A stretch of DNA of 64,000 nucleotides from Leucaena leucocephala (Eukaryota > Streptophyta > Magnoliopsida > Fabales > Fabaceae), in the NCBI GenBank assembly GCA_037074615.1, contig CM073562.1, positions 12,199,001-12,263,000 on the forward strand, written 5' to 3'. The notes beneath the pieces were generated by a model. That model was not told where the DNA came from. It saw nothing but the letters and a program-made list of their open reading frames with translations, and did no database searches. Position numbers and translations under genes: made by a program. Positions 10,625-21,810 of this stretch are shown piece by piece. Numbering within the stretch: the stretch's first letter is position 1; each line of letters starts with the position of its first letter.

Positions 10625-11409
10625 TTTATATAGCCTTTGGGAGTGAATCCTGTTTGATGTAAGTCTCTCACTGATTTGCTCTTCAAAATCTAATGATAAT
10701 CTCCATTTATCTTCAATATCCTTTCAAACTGTCATCTTTTCCAATATCTCTAGAGATAATATTTTTAAACTCAAATATCCTATAAACAATTCAAATAAAA
10801 AGTAATATGATAAAAGAGATAAAACAATTAATAGAAAAATAGGAAAAGATAACATATTTATCATTATCCTTTAATTAGATTCAAATATTAGATATTGATA
10901 AATTATCTTTGAATCAATTCAAATGATACATGATATAATATAAGGAATCAAAGATAAGATATAATTAATATTTATCCTCTTGCTTTGAATCTTGACTTGT
11001 GATTGGCTCCTCCTTTTTTGTAATTTGAATTAAATTTCCCTTGGATATCACGTATTCAATCTGTGAGATATGTTGCCTGTATCTAGATATTTAAGAATTA
11101 CGTTTGAATAGTCAAAGTGGATATTTGATTTTGAATTTTGAAAGATATCTTTTGTTTTGACTATTTTAAATATTATTATGCTATATTAATATATTAAAAG
11201 GAGATAAATAATTTTCTCTAATTAGAGTTATCTAATTATATAATATTGATTTCCCTTTTGATAAATTAATATGCATTTTTCATTCATTAATCCTATTCAT
11301 ATAGTCAACTAAGACACAAAATAACTATAATTATTATAATAATATCTATTAATCATGATAAATCCCCTGAAATAGATAGAAAATAATATGATAAAATAGA
11401 GATTCATCA
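10625..11409 (-). repeat. LTR of family X, antisense, proximal part
   Basis: This continues the antisense LTR interrupted at 258. It matches the reverse complement of 18505-19125 and ends with the LTR terminus read as ATTCATCA, the complement of TGATGAAT. Relative to the copy in TNL B, about 11040-11330 holds extra or replaced AT-rich sequence, so the two copies differ by an indel. The base after the terminus is 11410, where TNL A intron sequence begins. Confidence 0.85.
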
Positions 11410-11671
11410 GCGTGGTCTTATTTTTGCATCAGGATTAACTTTCTCTATTTTTATGGTATTTTGTCAATATGCACTTTATGAATTAATATTTATTGGCTAA
11501 AACATAAACGCAAAAAATCATCAGTTTAAACTCTAAAGGATAAAGAATTATAGGGAGTTGTGTTATATATTTACATGCCATCAACTATGCGAAGAAACCT
11601 ACCCTAATTGAAATTATAATGAAAAATTACTCCTTAAATGTTGATTTAAAATATGACAATTGTTCTAAACC
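11410..11671 (+). pseudogene. TNL A: remnant of the intron before the LRR exons
   Basis: Part of this stretch (about 11530-11670) is closely related to the intron of TNL B around 21770-21810 and 22225-22350. It includes ACATGCCATCAACTATGCGA and an adjoining shared tract. It lacks the 414-bp MITE found in that intron of B. Near 11671 it jumps directly to LRR coding sequence equivalent to B position 23301, so about 950 bp present in B (rest of the intron, first LRR exon and GC-AG intron) is missing. Confidence 0.75.
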
Positions 11672-12300
11672 TTGGATGTATTTAACTGTTCCCAGCTTGT
11701 GACTTTTCCAATTGAAATGAATACACCCTCTCTTGTTAACTTGTATCTTTGGGGATGCTGGAATCTGAATTACTTTCCAGAAATAGTAGCTAGGGACATG
11801 AAAATATCATATTTGTATTTGGATGGTACTAGTATAGATCAATTGCCTCCATCAGTTGAAAACCTTACTCAACTTGGTACAATAAGCATTCGACCGGTTG
11901 ATGGTAGAATTCAGTCAATGAAGCTACCAAGTAGCACTTTTTTGTTGCTACAACTTAGAAGTATATATGTTGGAGGATATTAGGTGCTGCTTATGATAGT
12001 GGAGTCAATAATATGTCCAAACATAAGGGATCTTGAAATCAGAAGATGTAATATATCCAATGAGAACCTAGGAATTTATCTCACTGCATTGTCCAATGTT
12101 CATTCTTTGGATTTGACGGCAGTGATTTCACAGTTTTGCCCGCATGCATATGAGATTGTCAAAACTTGGTTAAACTTGTGCTAGATGATTGCAAGCATCT
12201 ATGACAATTGGAAAAGGTTCCACCAAGCCTAGAATGGTTGGAGGCAGGAGATTGCACATCATTGACTTCAAAGTCCAGGAATTTATTGTTAAGGGCAATT
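11672..12300 (+). pseudogene. TNL A: LRR exon, broken
   Basis: The translated sequence gives leucine-rich repeats typical of TNL proteins (FPIEMNTPSLVNLYL, NYFPEIVARDM, LYLDGTSIDQLP) and is closely related to 23301-23924 of TNL B. An in-frame TAG at 11981-11983 replaces the CAG of copy B. A one-base loss near 12120 shifts the frame before the last repeats. Upstream TIR and NB-ARC exons are absent, and an antisense LTR lies directly before it. In an intact TNL this domain binds effectors or restrains activation. Here it is a fragment and cannot be expressed as a receptor. Confidence 0.88.
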
Positions 12301-12404
12301 TTTGTCTCTCCTTTTCTAAAATTCATTCACATCCATTAAGTGTGTATATATATGTATATATGACTTCATTTGTTTTGTTTCTCAACATTTCTTTTGATTC
12401 ACAG

Positions 12405-13400
12405 GACTTACTTGCATATGTAGTACCGATCAACGATGAACGCTTTTCTGATTCCATCGAAGCATATTTGTGTGCTAGGAATCCCAAAATGGTTCGATCA
12501 TTGTAGCAAAGGACCGTCCATTTCTTTTTGATTTCGTGACCACTACTTCCCAATTCCCCGTGTTTGTGCTATTCTTGAACCAAGGAGGACTCATTACAGG
12601 ATCCAAATAGAAGTGTTCATAAATGATGAAATGGCACGTATACATAGGTTGGTCTGGTTTCCGAAGATAGGATGTGATGAGGGTCATATAATTGTGCAGT
12701 ATATATGGGATTTCGAAATACGTGAATTATTGGAAAAAGATCAGTGGCCTCATGCAAAGATTTGTTTATCTTCAAACCTCGCAGATGCTGCAAAAGAAAG
12801 TGGAATCATTGTAATTAGAGATGAATGGACCAATATAGAAAATATCAGATTCACAAAATTTCAAAGTTCATATTTCTTAAGAGGTAACCAAGGTATATAA
12901 AGCGTTATGGCCATTTTTTTCAATGTGATTTAATTAGATGCATGCAAATTCTGAAAAATTCAACAGAATCATTCACATATATATATAGATGAATGAATGA
13001 ATGTTTGTGATTGTGTATTTTCTTCAACGTTTCTGTTTAATAATAATAAATATTTTTTACTTTTCACTTATAGACGACATGCCAAGTGAAACAGATACTG
13101 ATGCTTCCACAGAAGATGGACCTGCTAAAATATAGTAAGTTCATGATTTGGGGATTTGTCCAACGTTAAGCCATATAGCATTTAGTTAGTTAACTACAAT
13201 CCAATTCATCATCATCACTATGTTTTTTTATGTTCAGGTTTCATTTGTATATCGAAATGTAAGGAAAAGAAATGAGTTGATGAAGCAGGATGAAAACAAC
13301 TCAAACTCAACTGAAACCATCAATAATCAAGTTGTCGTGTACCCGCTTTCATCACTGTCATCTATCACACCATTTGTTGAAGAAATTGAGACCATTATCC
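12405..13400 (+). pseudogene. TNL A: post-LRR (C-JID-like) exon and 3' exons
   Basis: After an intron ending TTGATTCACAG, the exon at 12405-12892 encodes the jelly-roll/Ig-like post-LRR domain (LAYVVPIN, IPKWFDH, later WPHAKICLSS). It is homologous to 24038-24551 of TNL B. A deletion after TATTTGTGTGC removes residues before IPKWFDH and shifts the frame. It ends at AACCAAG/GT. A short exon at about 13074-13135 (DDMPSETDTDAST) and an exon-like stretch at 13239-13400 follow, with matching splice borders. They may be the natural 3' end of this TNL family, whose equivalents in B were not found. Confidence 0.78.
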
Positions 13401-13479
13401 ATGACCAAGTTTTTTTTTTTTTTGCACCAAAAGGGACCTTTCTACTAAGTATGTTTGGAAAGACGCATCAGATCTAGAT

Positions 13480-15547
13480 ACCACTTAGATTATAGATAGT
13501 AAGTTTGAACATTTAGACTTTAAAATAGTTTAGTTGCTCATCATTTTAATGACCACCTATACTCATCAGATCTGAGTCATCCAGATCTAATTTCTTTCAA
13601 CTAACTTTTTTAACTAAAAAATTATTTTTAAAAAAATGATCGTTAATAAATTATTTTTATTTTAGAATCTGTTCCCATTAAAATATTTTTTTAAAATAAA
13701 GATAAAAAATTAAATTTAGACCGTATAAGATAGTTTAAGTCTGATGAGTTTAAGTTGGTTATCATTCTAGAATCTCTAAATGGGCATATATTCAAAATAA
13801 AAAATTTCTTTTACAATGAACTTATAATAATAACTATAGAACCTTCCTCTTAAAGGATTTTGTCCTAGGCTGTGAGTAAGAGAAAGAGAGAAATGTTGAC
13901 GCAAGGTATGATGAAATCTTGTCAAAAAGCTCGCTGGCCACCACTTACCTTTGATATTTCAAGGGTATTTCTCTGTCAATCATTTTGCCTAGATATTTAA
14001 CAAAAAAACCTAAGTTGATATTTTAGTTATTTCATGATATTTATTTTTCATTATAAATTGAAAAGAATAATTAAGATTTGTCTAAAACATTTTTATTCAA
14101 AATCATGATATTTCAAACAAAAAAACAGATGAATTTCTTTCGTTTTTTTAAATCTCAAATATTAATGAGATATTGTTTTCATCCCTCATGAAAAATCCTT
14201 GACGATTTTTCAATTAGAGTATACTTTTTATAGCTAAAGGTGAGATTTAAATCCTTGTCACTTAATTAAAAGACTAAGTGAGATAACTACTAAGTCACTA
14301 AGTCATATTAACATGATTGTTTATACAATACTTTTAGTAAAATGATAGATCCCCACGCTAATCTTGATTATAAGTCTATTTTAAATAACTCTCACATAAA
14401 AATAAACAATAATTAAATATATTTTAAATTAATAAAAAAATTTAAATTTAACTTTATTCTCTTCCTACATTTACAAATCATTCTGACAGCTATATCATTT
14501 TTCCATCTTTCTAACAAAAATTAAATAAAATTAAAATTAAAAAATAATAGTTTATAACCTTTAAAAAGACTTATATTTAACACCATTTTAATAAGACAAA
14601 CTTTATACTTTCTAAGCTCTCCAATGAACCCGCTTGTATAGCCATTGCTCCATGAACTACACTTTGAGGAGGAAGTGTGAGGTACCCATTCTGAGATGCA
14701 TTGCTTGAAATTGCTCGGATCATGTCGAGAAAAAGAATATTCTACCCAATACTCCTTTCAGCATCTAAACAATATTCTCATGATCTTCTTTCTTTTTGCC
14801 TAAAAAGAAAATCTGTACAAACAAAGGTGGTTTGAAATTTTTATAACTTTACTTATATTTAAATAAAAATTCATATTTATATTCATATTTATATTGCATT
14901 ATTTCTCTTAAATATGAATGATATTAAAAAAATAATTAATATCTGATCATATGAATTATAAATGGACAATTATCTTTTATCACTTTAGAATATGTTTTAT
15001 AAAAAAGGTAAGAGAAATTATAATTTATTTCTATTAAAAAAATGAATTAGGTGTATTGGTCTTTTTGGTCCTCTTTGTCTATATAAAAAGTATAGATTTA
15101 CAAATTATTATGAGTACAAGATGTTTGGCAAAATTAATTGTGAAAAATACACCTAATTCTTTTAAAAGATTATGTGATTTAAAACTTCTTTAAAATAAAT
15201 TAAAAGAAATTCTGAGCATGCCTACTTTAATCATTTCTCCTACAACCCGAAAGGAAGGTGGGTGGAATTCCGTGACGTGGCGAGATTCCATTTCTTGGGA
15301 CTGCCACTGGTGACAATTGACGCCAGAGGGAAAATCACTCCAGGATTCAATACAAGAGAAATAATAACTGAAAAGTCCCCGAAAATTTTTAAAAACCCAT
15401 AGTACCAAAGTGTGAGAGATGGTAAATATGCTATTACCATTTTGCTAATACTTAACAACTGAGTATTGAAATAAATTGACAAATAATGTGCCAATATTGG
15501 CAATGGAGCATGCAAGTCATGACAAATGAACAAATGACAAGTGATTT
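13480..15547. other. AT-rich intergenic DNA
   Basis: I find no conserved coding sequence. The stretch is strongly AT-rich with poly-T and poly-A runs. A somewhat less AT-rich patch near 14630-14800 and another near 15190-15420 (GACGTGGCGAGATTCC) could be old exon or promoter debris. Neither gives a recognisable protein on either strand. Confidence 0.6.
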
Positions 15548-15550
15548 TTA

Positions 15551-16049
15551 GTGTATTTGATAATCTGTTAAAGTTAGATATAGCTCAAAACTTAAGTTTA
15601 GAGAAATTTTAAAATAAACAGTCATATTTGTTTAAACGAACTTTTAGACTAAACCATGGTTTAAAATTAATATTTCAGATAAGCTGGTCAGAGTAGCTTA
15701 TAAAATAGTAAAACAACTTATGAACTAACCAATTACTATATTATCCCTACTTTTTTTACACTCTCTCCTACTTTTTCTTACATCCTCTCTCCTACTTTTT
15801 TTTACACCCTCTCTATTTTATTTTTTATACCCTCTCTACTCTCATCTCTTATCTCTTTTCATTTAATACTTATACCCTTTTTTGTAATTTATCAATAATA
15901 AAAGTACTTCTAAAAATAACTATCCAAACACTCATTTATTCAAAATCATTTTTTTCATAAGCTCTACTCCAAAAGTCTTTTTCTATAAGCTGCTCAAAAG
16001 CAATTTTTTTTCATAAACTTGTTTTTAAAATCCTATCTAAATAGGCCTT
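15551..16049 (-). mobile_element. Tourist-like MITE, copy 1
   Basis: This 0.5-kb non-coding element is related in inverted orientation to 16231-16752; both contain AGATAAGCTGGTCAGAG or its complement. Flanking TTA at 15548-15550 and 16050-16052 fits the 3-bp target duplication of PIF/Harbinger elements. The inner part is rich in CTCTCTCCTACTTTT-type pyrimidine runs. Confidence 0.7.
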
Positions 16050-16230
16050 TTAAGTGTAAGTGAAGTAAAAATGTTAATAAGTATTAGTATTACTATTAAT
16101 AAGTATGCTTATATTTCATTGAACTTTTTAATTATTTAAAAATCTTTGAAAACTTTTCTGTTATCACTTTTGCTGGCTGGAATCATAGCGTAATTTTCCT
16201 GATTTTTTTTGTTTTTCTGTTTGACATTAA

Positions 16231-16752
16231 GTGTGTGTTTGGAAAAAAAAATTTAAACCAGCTTATGAAAAAAACGGGCTTATAGACAGCTTATGGAAAA
16301 GGGATTTTCTAGAAGAACTTATGAAAAAAAAAGTGATTTTAGATAAATGAGTGTTTGGATAGTTATTTGTAGAAGGGGTTTTATGATTGATAAATGACCA
16401 AAAAGGGTATGAGTATTAAATGAGGAGAGATAAGAGATGAGAGGAGAGAAGAGAGAGAGTGTAAGAAAGAAAATAGAGAAAAAGTAAAAGAGAGCAGGGA
16501 GGATGTAAGAAAAAGTAGGAGATAAAGTGTAAGAAAAAGTAGGGGTAATATAGTAATTGGTTAGTTAATAAGCTCTTTTACTATTCCATAAGCTGCTCTG
16601 ACCAGCTTATCTGAAACCTTGGTTTGAAATCATGGTTTAGTCCAAAAGTCCGTTTGAACAAAAATAGCTGTTTGTTTTAAAATTGTCCCAAATTGAGGTT
16701 TGGGGCCAAAAGCTGTTGGAAATCATGTTTAGAGTGGTTTCCAAACAGGCCC
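16231..16752 (+). mobile_element. Tourist-like MITE, copy 2
   Basis: This 522-bp element begins GTGTGTGTTTGGAAA and ends TTTCCAAACAGGCCC, which are imperfect terminal inverted repeats. TAA flanks both sides (16228-16230 and 16753-16755). There is no transposase. It forms an inverted pair with copy 1 across a gap of about 180 bp. Confidence 0.78.
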
Positions 16753-16789
16753 TAAAAGAACAAGATAACCTTGAGAAGCGAGTCAATTA

Positions 16790-17392
16790 TTTGTCTGTTT
16801 GCTTATATTTAAATAAAAAACAACTTATAAAAAATATTTTGATAGCGAAAAAGAATTTTAAAAAAGAATTTATAAAAAAAATAATTTTAAATAAATATTT
16901 AAATAATTATTATTAAAAAAATTTATAATTAAAAAATTATTAAAAATAGTATAATTGTATTAAAAATATGATAAAACAGAAATAGTGAAAAGGAGCTAGG
17001 AGAGAGGAGAGATGATAGAGGAGATAGAAAAGAAAAGAGAGAAGAAATATAATAGAAAATATAGAAAATATATAATAAAGGAAAAATAGTTAAAAAATAC
17101 AAAAGAGACGAGAGAAAATAAAAAAGATAGAGGAGAGGTCAGAGATGATGTAAGAAAAAATAAGAATAAAATAGTAATTGAATAGTTCATAAATTTTTTT
17201 ATTATTCTAAAAATTCTTTTAATTTTTAACTAATTTATCTAAAATTATAATTTTAAACTATTTAATTTTTAACTAATTTATCTAAAATTATAATTTTAAA
17301 CTATTTAATTTTTAAATTATAGTTTAAAATTTATCTAAAGTTTGGCTAAAGCTATTTTAAAATATAGTTTTTCTATGTTTCCAAACAGGGCT
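16790..17392 (+). mobile_element. Tourist-like MITE, diverged copy 3
   Basis: The left end has TGTCTGTTTGCTTAT and the right end TTTCCAAACAGGG. The body shares the purine-rich GGAGAGAGGAG tract and the ATTTATCTAAAATTATAATTTTAAACTA motifs of the family. An inner block is tandemly duplicated near 17220-17310. It is the same orientation as copy 2 but older. Confidence 0.6.
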
Positions 17393-17399
17393 TTGTCTT

Positions 17400-18273
17400 T
17401 CTTTGCTATGCAATTTCAGACCTTAAATGAGAATGGAGAAAGCTAATCCCAAGCGAAGAGTAAAGTAAGTGTGTGTGTGGAGACACAGAGAGAGGGAGAG
17501 AGAGAGAGAGAGAGATCTCACAGGAGTGAAAAGCATGGAAGAGTGAAAATTTCTACAACTCTCATCGAAGAGGTAAAGGCGCAGAGCATGTAGAGCTTCT
17601 CAAGCAATTTCCTGGTCACCTCTCTGCCTCCATTCTGGTAATGAATCCCTCTTTCTTTCATTTTCTTGTCGTTTTCATTCTGATGGATAGATATGGGTTT
17701 CATCGGCGTTGGTCATGGCATCTATTTTTTGTTTCCATCTTTCTATCAATTGGATTCAAATACTCAGATCTGCTAGTGTAGTGTACTATAAACCCAGATC
17801 TTATTCCATTCCTGTGTTGAGGATTTGATTTGGGTTGAATCTTTTTAAAATAATAATAATAAAAATAAATATTGCTCCTGTTTCCCCTATTAAGCCAACT
17901 ATACAGCAAGATCTACTAATTCAAATATGGTAATAAGGAAAAAATACTTATTTGTTAAATATCCCATTTTCTTCGGTTTGAGTATGTAATCAAATGCGTA
18001 TAAATACTATAAGTCAACTAATTGCTTTGCTCTCGTCGTGATCTTTTCATTTCCTGATTGAGACGGAGAAAAGCAAGCAACTTTTATCTTTCTTCTTGAT
18101 ACTTCCATTTGCTTTAGGATACAATGCAGCTGCTTGGTTATTGGCATCATCTATCATTTTCACAATAAAATCAATCAGATCGTGCGTTTGTGTGTGTGTT
18201 ATTTTCACACTTGAAAGTTTTCATTCTAAATTTTCTCTGATATCTTCATTTCTATCTTCCAGTGCAAGCAATT
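17400..18273 (+). promoter_or_regulatory. Upstream region and probable 5' UTR intron of TNL B
   Basis: This holds a (GA)n microsatellite at about 17484-17515, then exon-like sequence with donor CATTCTG/GTAATG at 17638 and acceptor TCTATCTTCCAG at 18251-18262, twelve bases before the TIR start codon. The block is related to 27300-28782 before TIR C and to 51240-51517 before TIR D, so it was duplicated with the genes. A spliced 5' UTR is therefore likely in the ancestral gene. No TATA box stands out with confidence. Confidence 0.55.
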
Positions 18274-18504
18274 ATGACAGGGAGAGCAAAACCATCTTCT
18301 TCAATACACTATCAATGGACTTACGATGTGTTCATCAATTTTAGAGGTGAAGATACTCGTTATGGTTTCATAGGAAATCTGCATGAGGCTCTCAATCAAA
18401 AGGGTGTTCCCAGCTTCTTTGATGAAAAGGAAATAGGAATTGGGGATCGAATCACACCAAAGCTCCTGAAAGCAATCAAGGAATCAAGGATGGCAATTAC
18501 CGTA
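18274..18504 (+). pseudogene. TNL B: TIR exon, first part
   Basis: The start codon ATG at 18274 gives MTGRAKPSSS, then the TIR1 motif YDVFINFRGEDTR and GIGDRITPKLLKAIKESRMAIT. TIR domains of plant NLRs oligomerise and act as NADases that signal cell death in the cytoplasm. The exon is cut at 18504 by a solo LTR, whose insertion duplicated CCGTA. Reading continues at 19967 in phase once the insert is ignored. The chosen ATG lies 12 bases after a splice-acceptor-like AG and is conserved in copy C. Confidence 0.92.
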
Positions 18505-19961
18505 TGATGAATCCCTATTTTATCATATTATTTTCTATCTATTTAAGGAGATTTATCATGATTAATAGATATTATTATAATAATTATGGTTATTTTGTGC
18601 CTTAGTTGACTATATGAATTAAATAACTAAAAAGGTCATTTTCGTGTATTTTTACTAATTTTATTATCACACTGGTATGCACGAAGATATTTTTATCTTT
18701 TATGACTTTCAGGAAGAATATGAAATAATTAATAGCCCACAAAAGAGGAGCCAATCACAAGTCAAGATTCAAAGCAAGAGGATAAATATTAATTATATCT
18801 TATCTTTATTCCTTATATTATATCATATATCATTTGAATTGATTCAAAGATAATTTATCAATATCTAACATTCGAATCTAATTAAAGAATAATGATAAAT
18901 ATGTTATCTTTTCCTATTAATTGTTTTATCTCTTTTATCCTATTACTTTTTATTTGAATTATTTATAGGATATTTGAGTTTAAAGATATTATCTCTGGAG
19001 ATATTAGAAAAGATGACAACTTGAAAGGATATTGAAGATAAATGGAGATTATCATTATCTTTTGAAGAGCCAATCAGTGAAGAGACTTACATCAAACAGG
19101 GTTCACTCCCAAAGGCTATATAAAGGACCCCAAGGCTTCTCCATTCAACACACCAATCACCACCATCACAATCATCTTCTTCATCTCTTCCACAATTCCA
19201 CCATTTTCCTTCTAAGTTCTTGAGGAGAGATGTAGTGGCTTGAGTTTCTGTGCTTTAGAGTTAGGAGTTGAACAATTTTATGTTTTGATATTTTCCTTTA
19301 TACAAATTTATGATTTCCTAGATTTAGGTTTTGAGATTTGTATATGTTAGACTTAGGGTTTATATTGAGACACCTTTGTGATCAAACCCTTGTGATTTAT
19401 TATTTCAATTTATGATTTGATATTCTTTATTTAATATCCTTAGTTTCCTCTTATAATTATTCATACTTGATTCATATGATTAGTTATAGGATTTTCGATT
19501 GAATATCTATGTTAGAGGAACAAATCATTTATTGTTTAATTTATCACATGCTAAATGGATCTTCACTAATCATTCTTGATACAATTGTACGCTAGATTTA
19601 GATATAATTGTGGATTTTATGATTATGACCATGACGATTGTCTGGGATTTTGCATGTTAGGGACTTAGTATATATAATTGTTATAACTCTAATATATTAT
19701 TGAACGATGATAGCCACGCATCAATCCTTGGGAACGTCCAACTTACTGGTAATCGTATCCTTTAAACTCTTTTACTTTCTTGTAATTATCACTTTAATTA
19801 AACTGAATATTCTTCTCTACTTATATTTATTCCTTAATCACTTTAATTAATCATAATCAAGCTACGCATTGACTCCGCCTTGAGATCGACCTAGGGTTAG
19901 CTCCTATACACATAGGGTTAAAACTAGTAATTAATTTGAGTGCTAACGACAAGCGACATCA
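18505..19961 (+). mobile_element. Solo LTR of family X inside the TIR exon
   Basis: This 1457-bp LTR starts TGATGAATCC and ends GCGACATCA, and is bordered by CCGTA at 18500-18504 and 19962-19966. It has no internal coding region, so it is a solo LTR left by recombination. Its reverse-complement sister lies at 1-258 plus 10625-11409. A TATATAAA box is at 19117. The family is probably Ty3/gypsy, but no protein is present to prove it. Confidence 0.93.
19117..19124 (+). promoter_or_regulatory. TATA box of the family X LTR
   Basis: TATATAAA followed by GGACCCC is a textbook plant TATA box in the middle of the LTR, and it supports plus orientation. In the sister copy the Tekay element is inserted exactly at this box. 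Confidence 0.75.
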
Positions 19962-19966
19962 CCGTA

Positions 19967-20226
19967 TTTTCTAAGGATTATGTTTCCTCAACATTTTGCC
20001 TCAACGAACTTGTCCAAATCCATCAATGTATGATGGGAAATAAACGACCAGTTTGGCCAATTTTTTATGATGTGGAGTCTTCTGTAGTTCGACATCAAAG
20101 AGGGAAATATGGAGAAGCACTAGTTACACATGAACAAAACTCAAGGGCTGATGAAGACAAGATTAGTCATTGGAAGCATGCACTACGTGAAGTAGCTACT
20201 CTTAAAGGCTTAACATATGATCCAAG
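19967..20226 (+). pseudogene. TNL B: TIR exon, second part
   Basis: This resumes after the target duplication with FSKDYVSSTFCLNELVQIHQC and GKYGEALVTHEQNSR, ending GLTYDPR at a GT donor (20227). The CLNEL motif holds the conserved glutamate of the TIR NADase site. The intron 20227-20385 ends CTTATACAG. Without the LTR the exon would be an intact TIR domain. Confidence 0.92.
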
Positions 20227-20385
20227 GTTATTCACAACTTTTACTTTTTTTTTCTTCTAATTAAAGTTTTTTTACCTAGCTAGTTTATACGGTTAGATAA
20301 TAGTTACAATTATTCTGCATGCATATGAAAAATGAATTGGATCGATTTCATTAGAATTGAGTGAAATTTTTGTTTGCTTATACAG

Positions 20386-21505
20386 GAAAGATTATGAAAG
20401 TGAACTCATGGACAAGATTGTAAACCACATCTTTAGGATAATCGAGAGGGACCCCCGCGATGTTGCTGAGTATCCAGTTGGCTTAAATTCTCACGTGGAA
20501 ATAATAAACTCTATTGAAATTTGGGTCAAATGATGAGGTCACCATGATTGGAATTGTGGAACTGGGGGAATGGGCAAAACAACAATTACGCGTGCTGTGT
20601 ATAATGCAATTGCTGATGGTTTTGATTATTTGTGTTTTATCGATGATATCAAAGGAGAATCTGGAAAACATGGCCTACAACATGTGCAAGCCAGAATGCT
20701 TTATAAAATTCTAGGGAAGAAGATTGAAATTGAAGACATTCATCAAGGAGTTCAGCTCATAAAACGGATGCTGAAAGATAAGAAAATTCTTTTGATTCTT
20801 GATAATGTAGATGAACGAAAGCAATTAGAGAAGTTAGCTGGGGCATGTGAATGGTTTGGTTTGGGGAGCAGGATTATTATAACAACAAGGGATAAACATT
20901 TACATAGGAGTCATGGGGTTGAAATAGAAAGAATATATGAGATTGAGGGATTAAATGCTGAAGAATCTCTTGGATTGTTAAGATGGAAGGCCTTTAGAAA
21001 GACGCAAGATGATGATCGCTTACCCCTTGAATACACGAAAGTTGTGAATCAGGTGATAAGTTATGCCGGTGGTCTTCCCTTAGCCATTGAATTAATAGGC
21101 TCTGACTTGTATAATAAGAGTGTAAGGGAGTGGGAATCTATGTTAGATGCATGGCTGCAAAGGAGCCCCCCATAGTATGATTCAACAGGTATTAAAAGTA
21201 AGCTATGATGGGTTACAAGAACGTCAACAAGACGCTTTTCTTGATATTGCTTCTACAAAGGGAGTAAATTGGATTATGTAAAAAAGATGGTGGCAAGGGC
21301 TCATGATTTTGACCCAGATTATCATATTGGAATGTTGATAGATAAATGCCTCATAAAGATTAGAATTGATAATTGTATTAAAATTCATGATCTGGTTCGA
21401 GACATGAGAAGAGAGATCGTTAATCGGGAATCACCAAAAGATCCAAGAAAACGAAGTAGGTTATGGTCAAGTGAAGATATTATCCGTGTTCTGAAGAGAA
21501 GTGAA
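20386..21505 (+). pseudogene. TNL B: NB-ARC exon, several frameshifts
   Basis: Motifs in order are a DYESEL linker, the P-loop GGMGKTT (20564-20584), kinase-2 ILLILDNVDE, RNBS-B GSRIIITTRD, GLPLA near 21070, FLDIA, and IHDLV in place of MHD. The exon ends at RSE with donor GTAAGT at 21506. NB-ARC is the ATP/ADP switch of plant NLRs. The frame is broken at least four times: near 20513 and 20554 just before the P-loop, in the C-run near 21168, and near 21250, where the cysteine-containing block after FLDIA is lost. The aspartates LDNVD mark it as TNL type. Open stretches between breaks show the exon was functional until recently. Confidence 0.92.
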
Positions 21506-21810
21506 GTAAGTCTAACACTAGTAATTAGAATTATCTACTTTTACTTGTTTACCTCGTAATTTTATTTTATTTTCTATAATTTCTTGCCGGTATATACAAT
21601 TGATGAGATTGATATTTATTTGGTTATGTCATACAACGATAATGCTCAGAATTCAAAACAAGACCGCCACGTATGAAAGGAACTTCAATAAGATCAATCC
21701 AAAGCTTGACTTGATTGATTTCTAAAGTTTGGTTCGTTGTGATTTCTAAGATGAATTCAATATTTATTGCCTAAAACATAAATGAAAAAGATCAACAGTC
21801 TAAACTCAAA

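Noticed and set aside
15190..15533. Minus-strand frames near 15.2-15.5 kb
   Set aside because: No recognisable motif, low complexity on both sides, and frames overlap one another.
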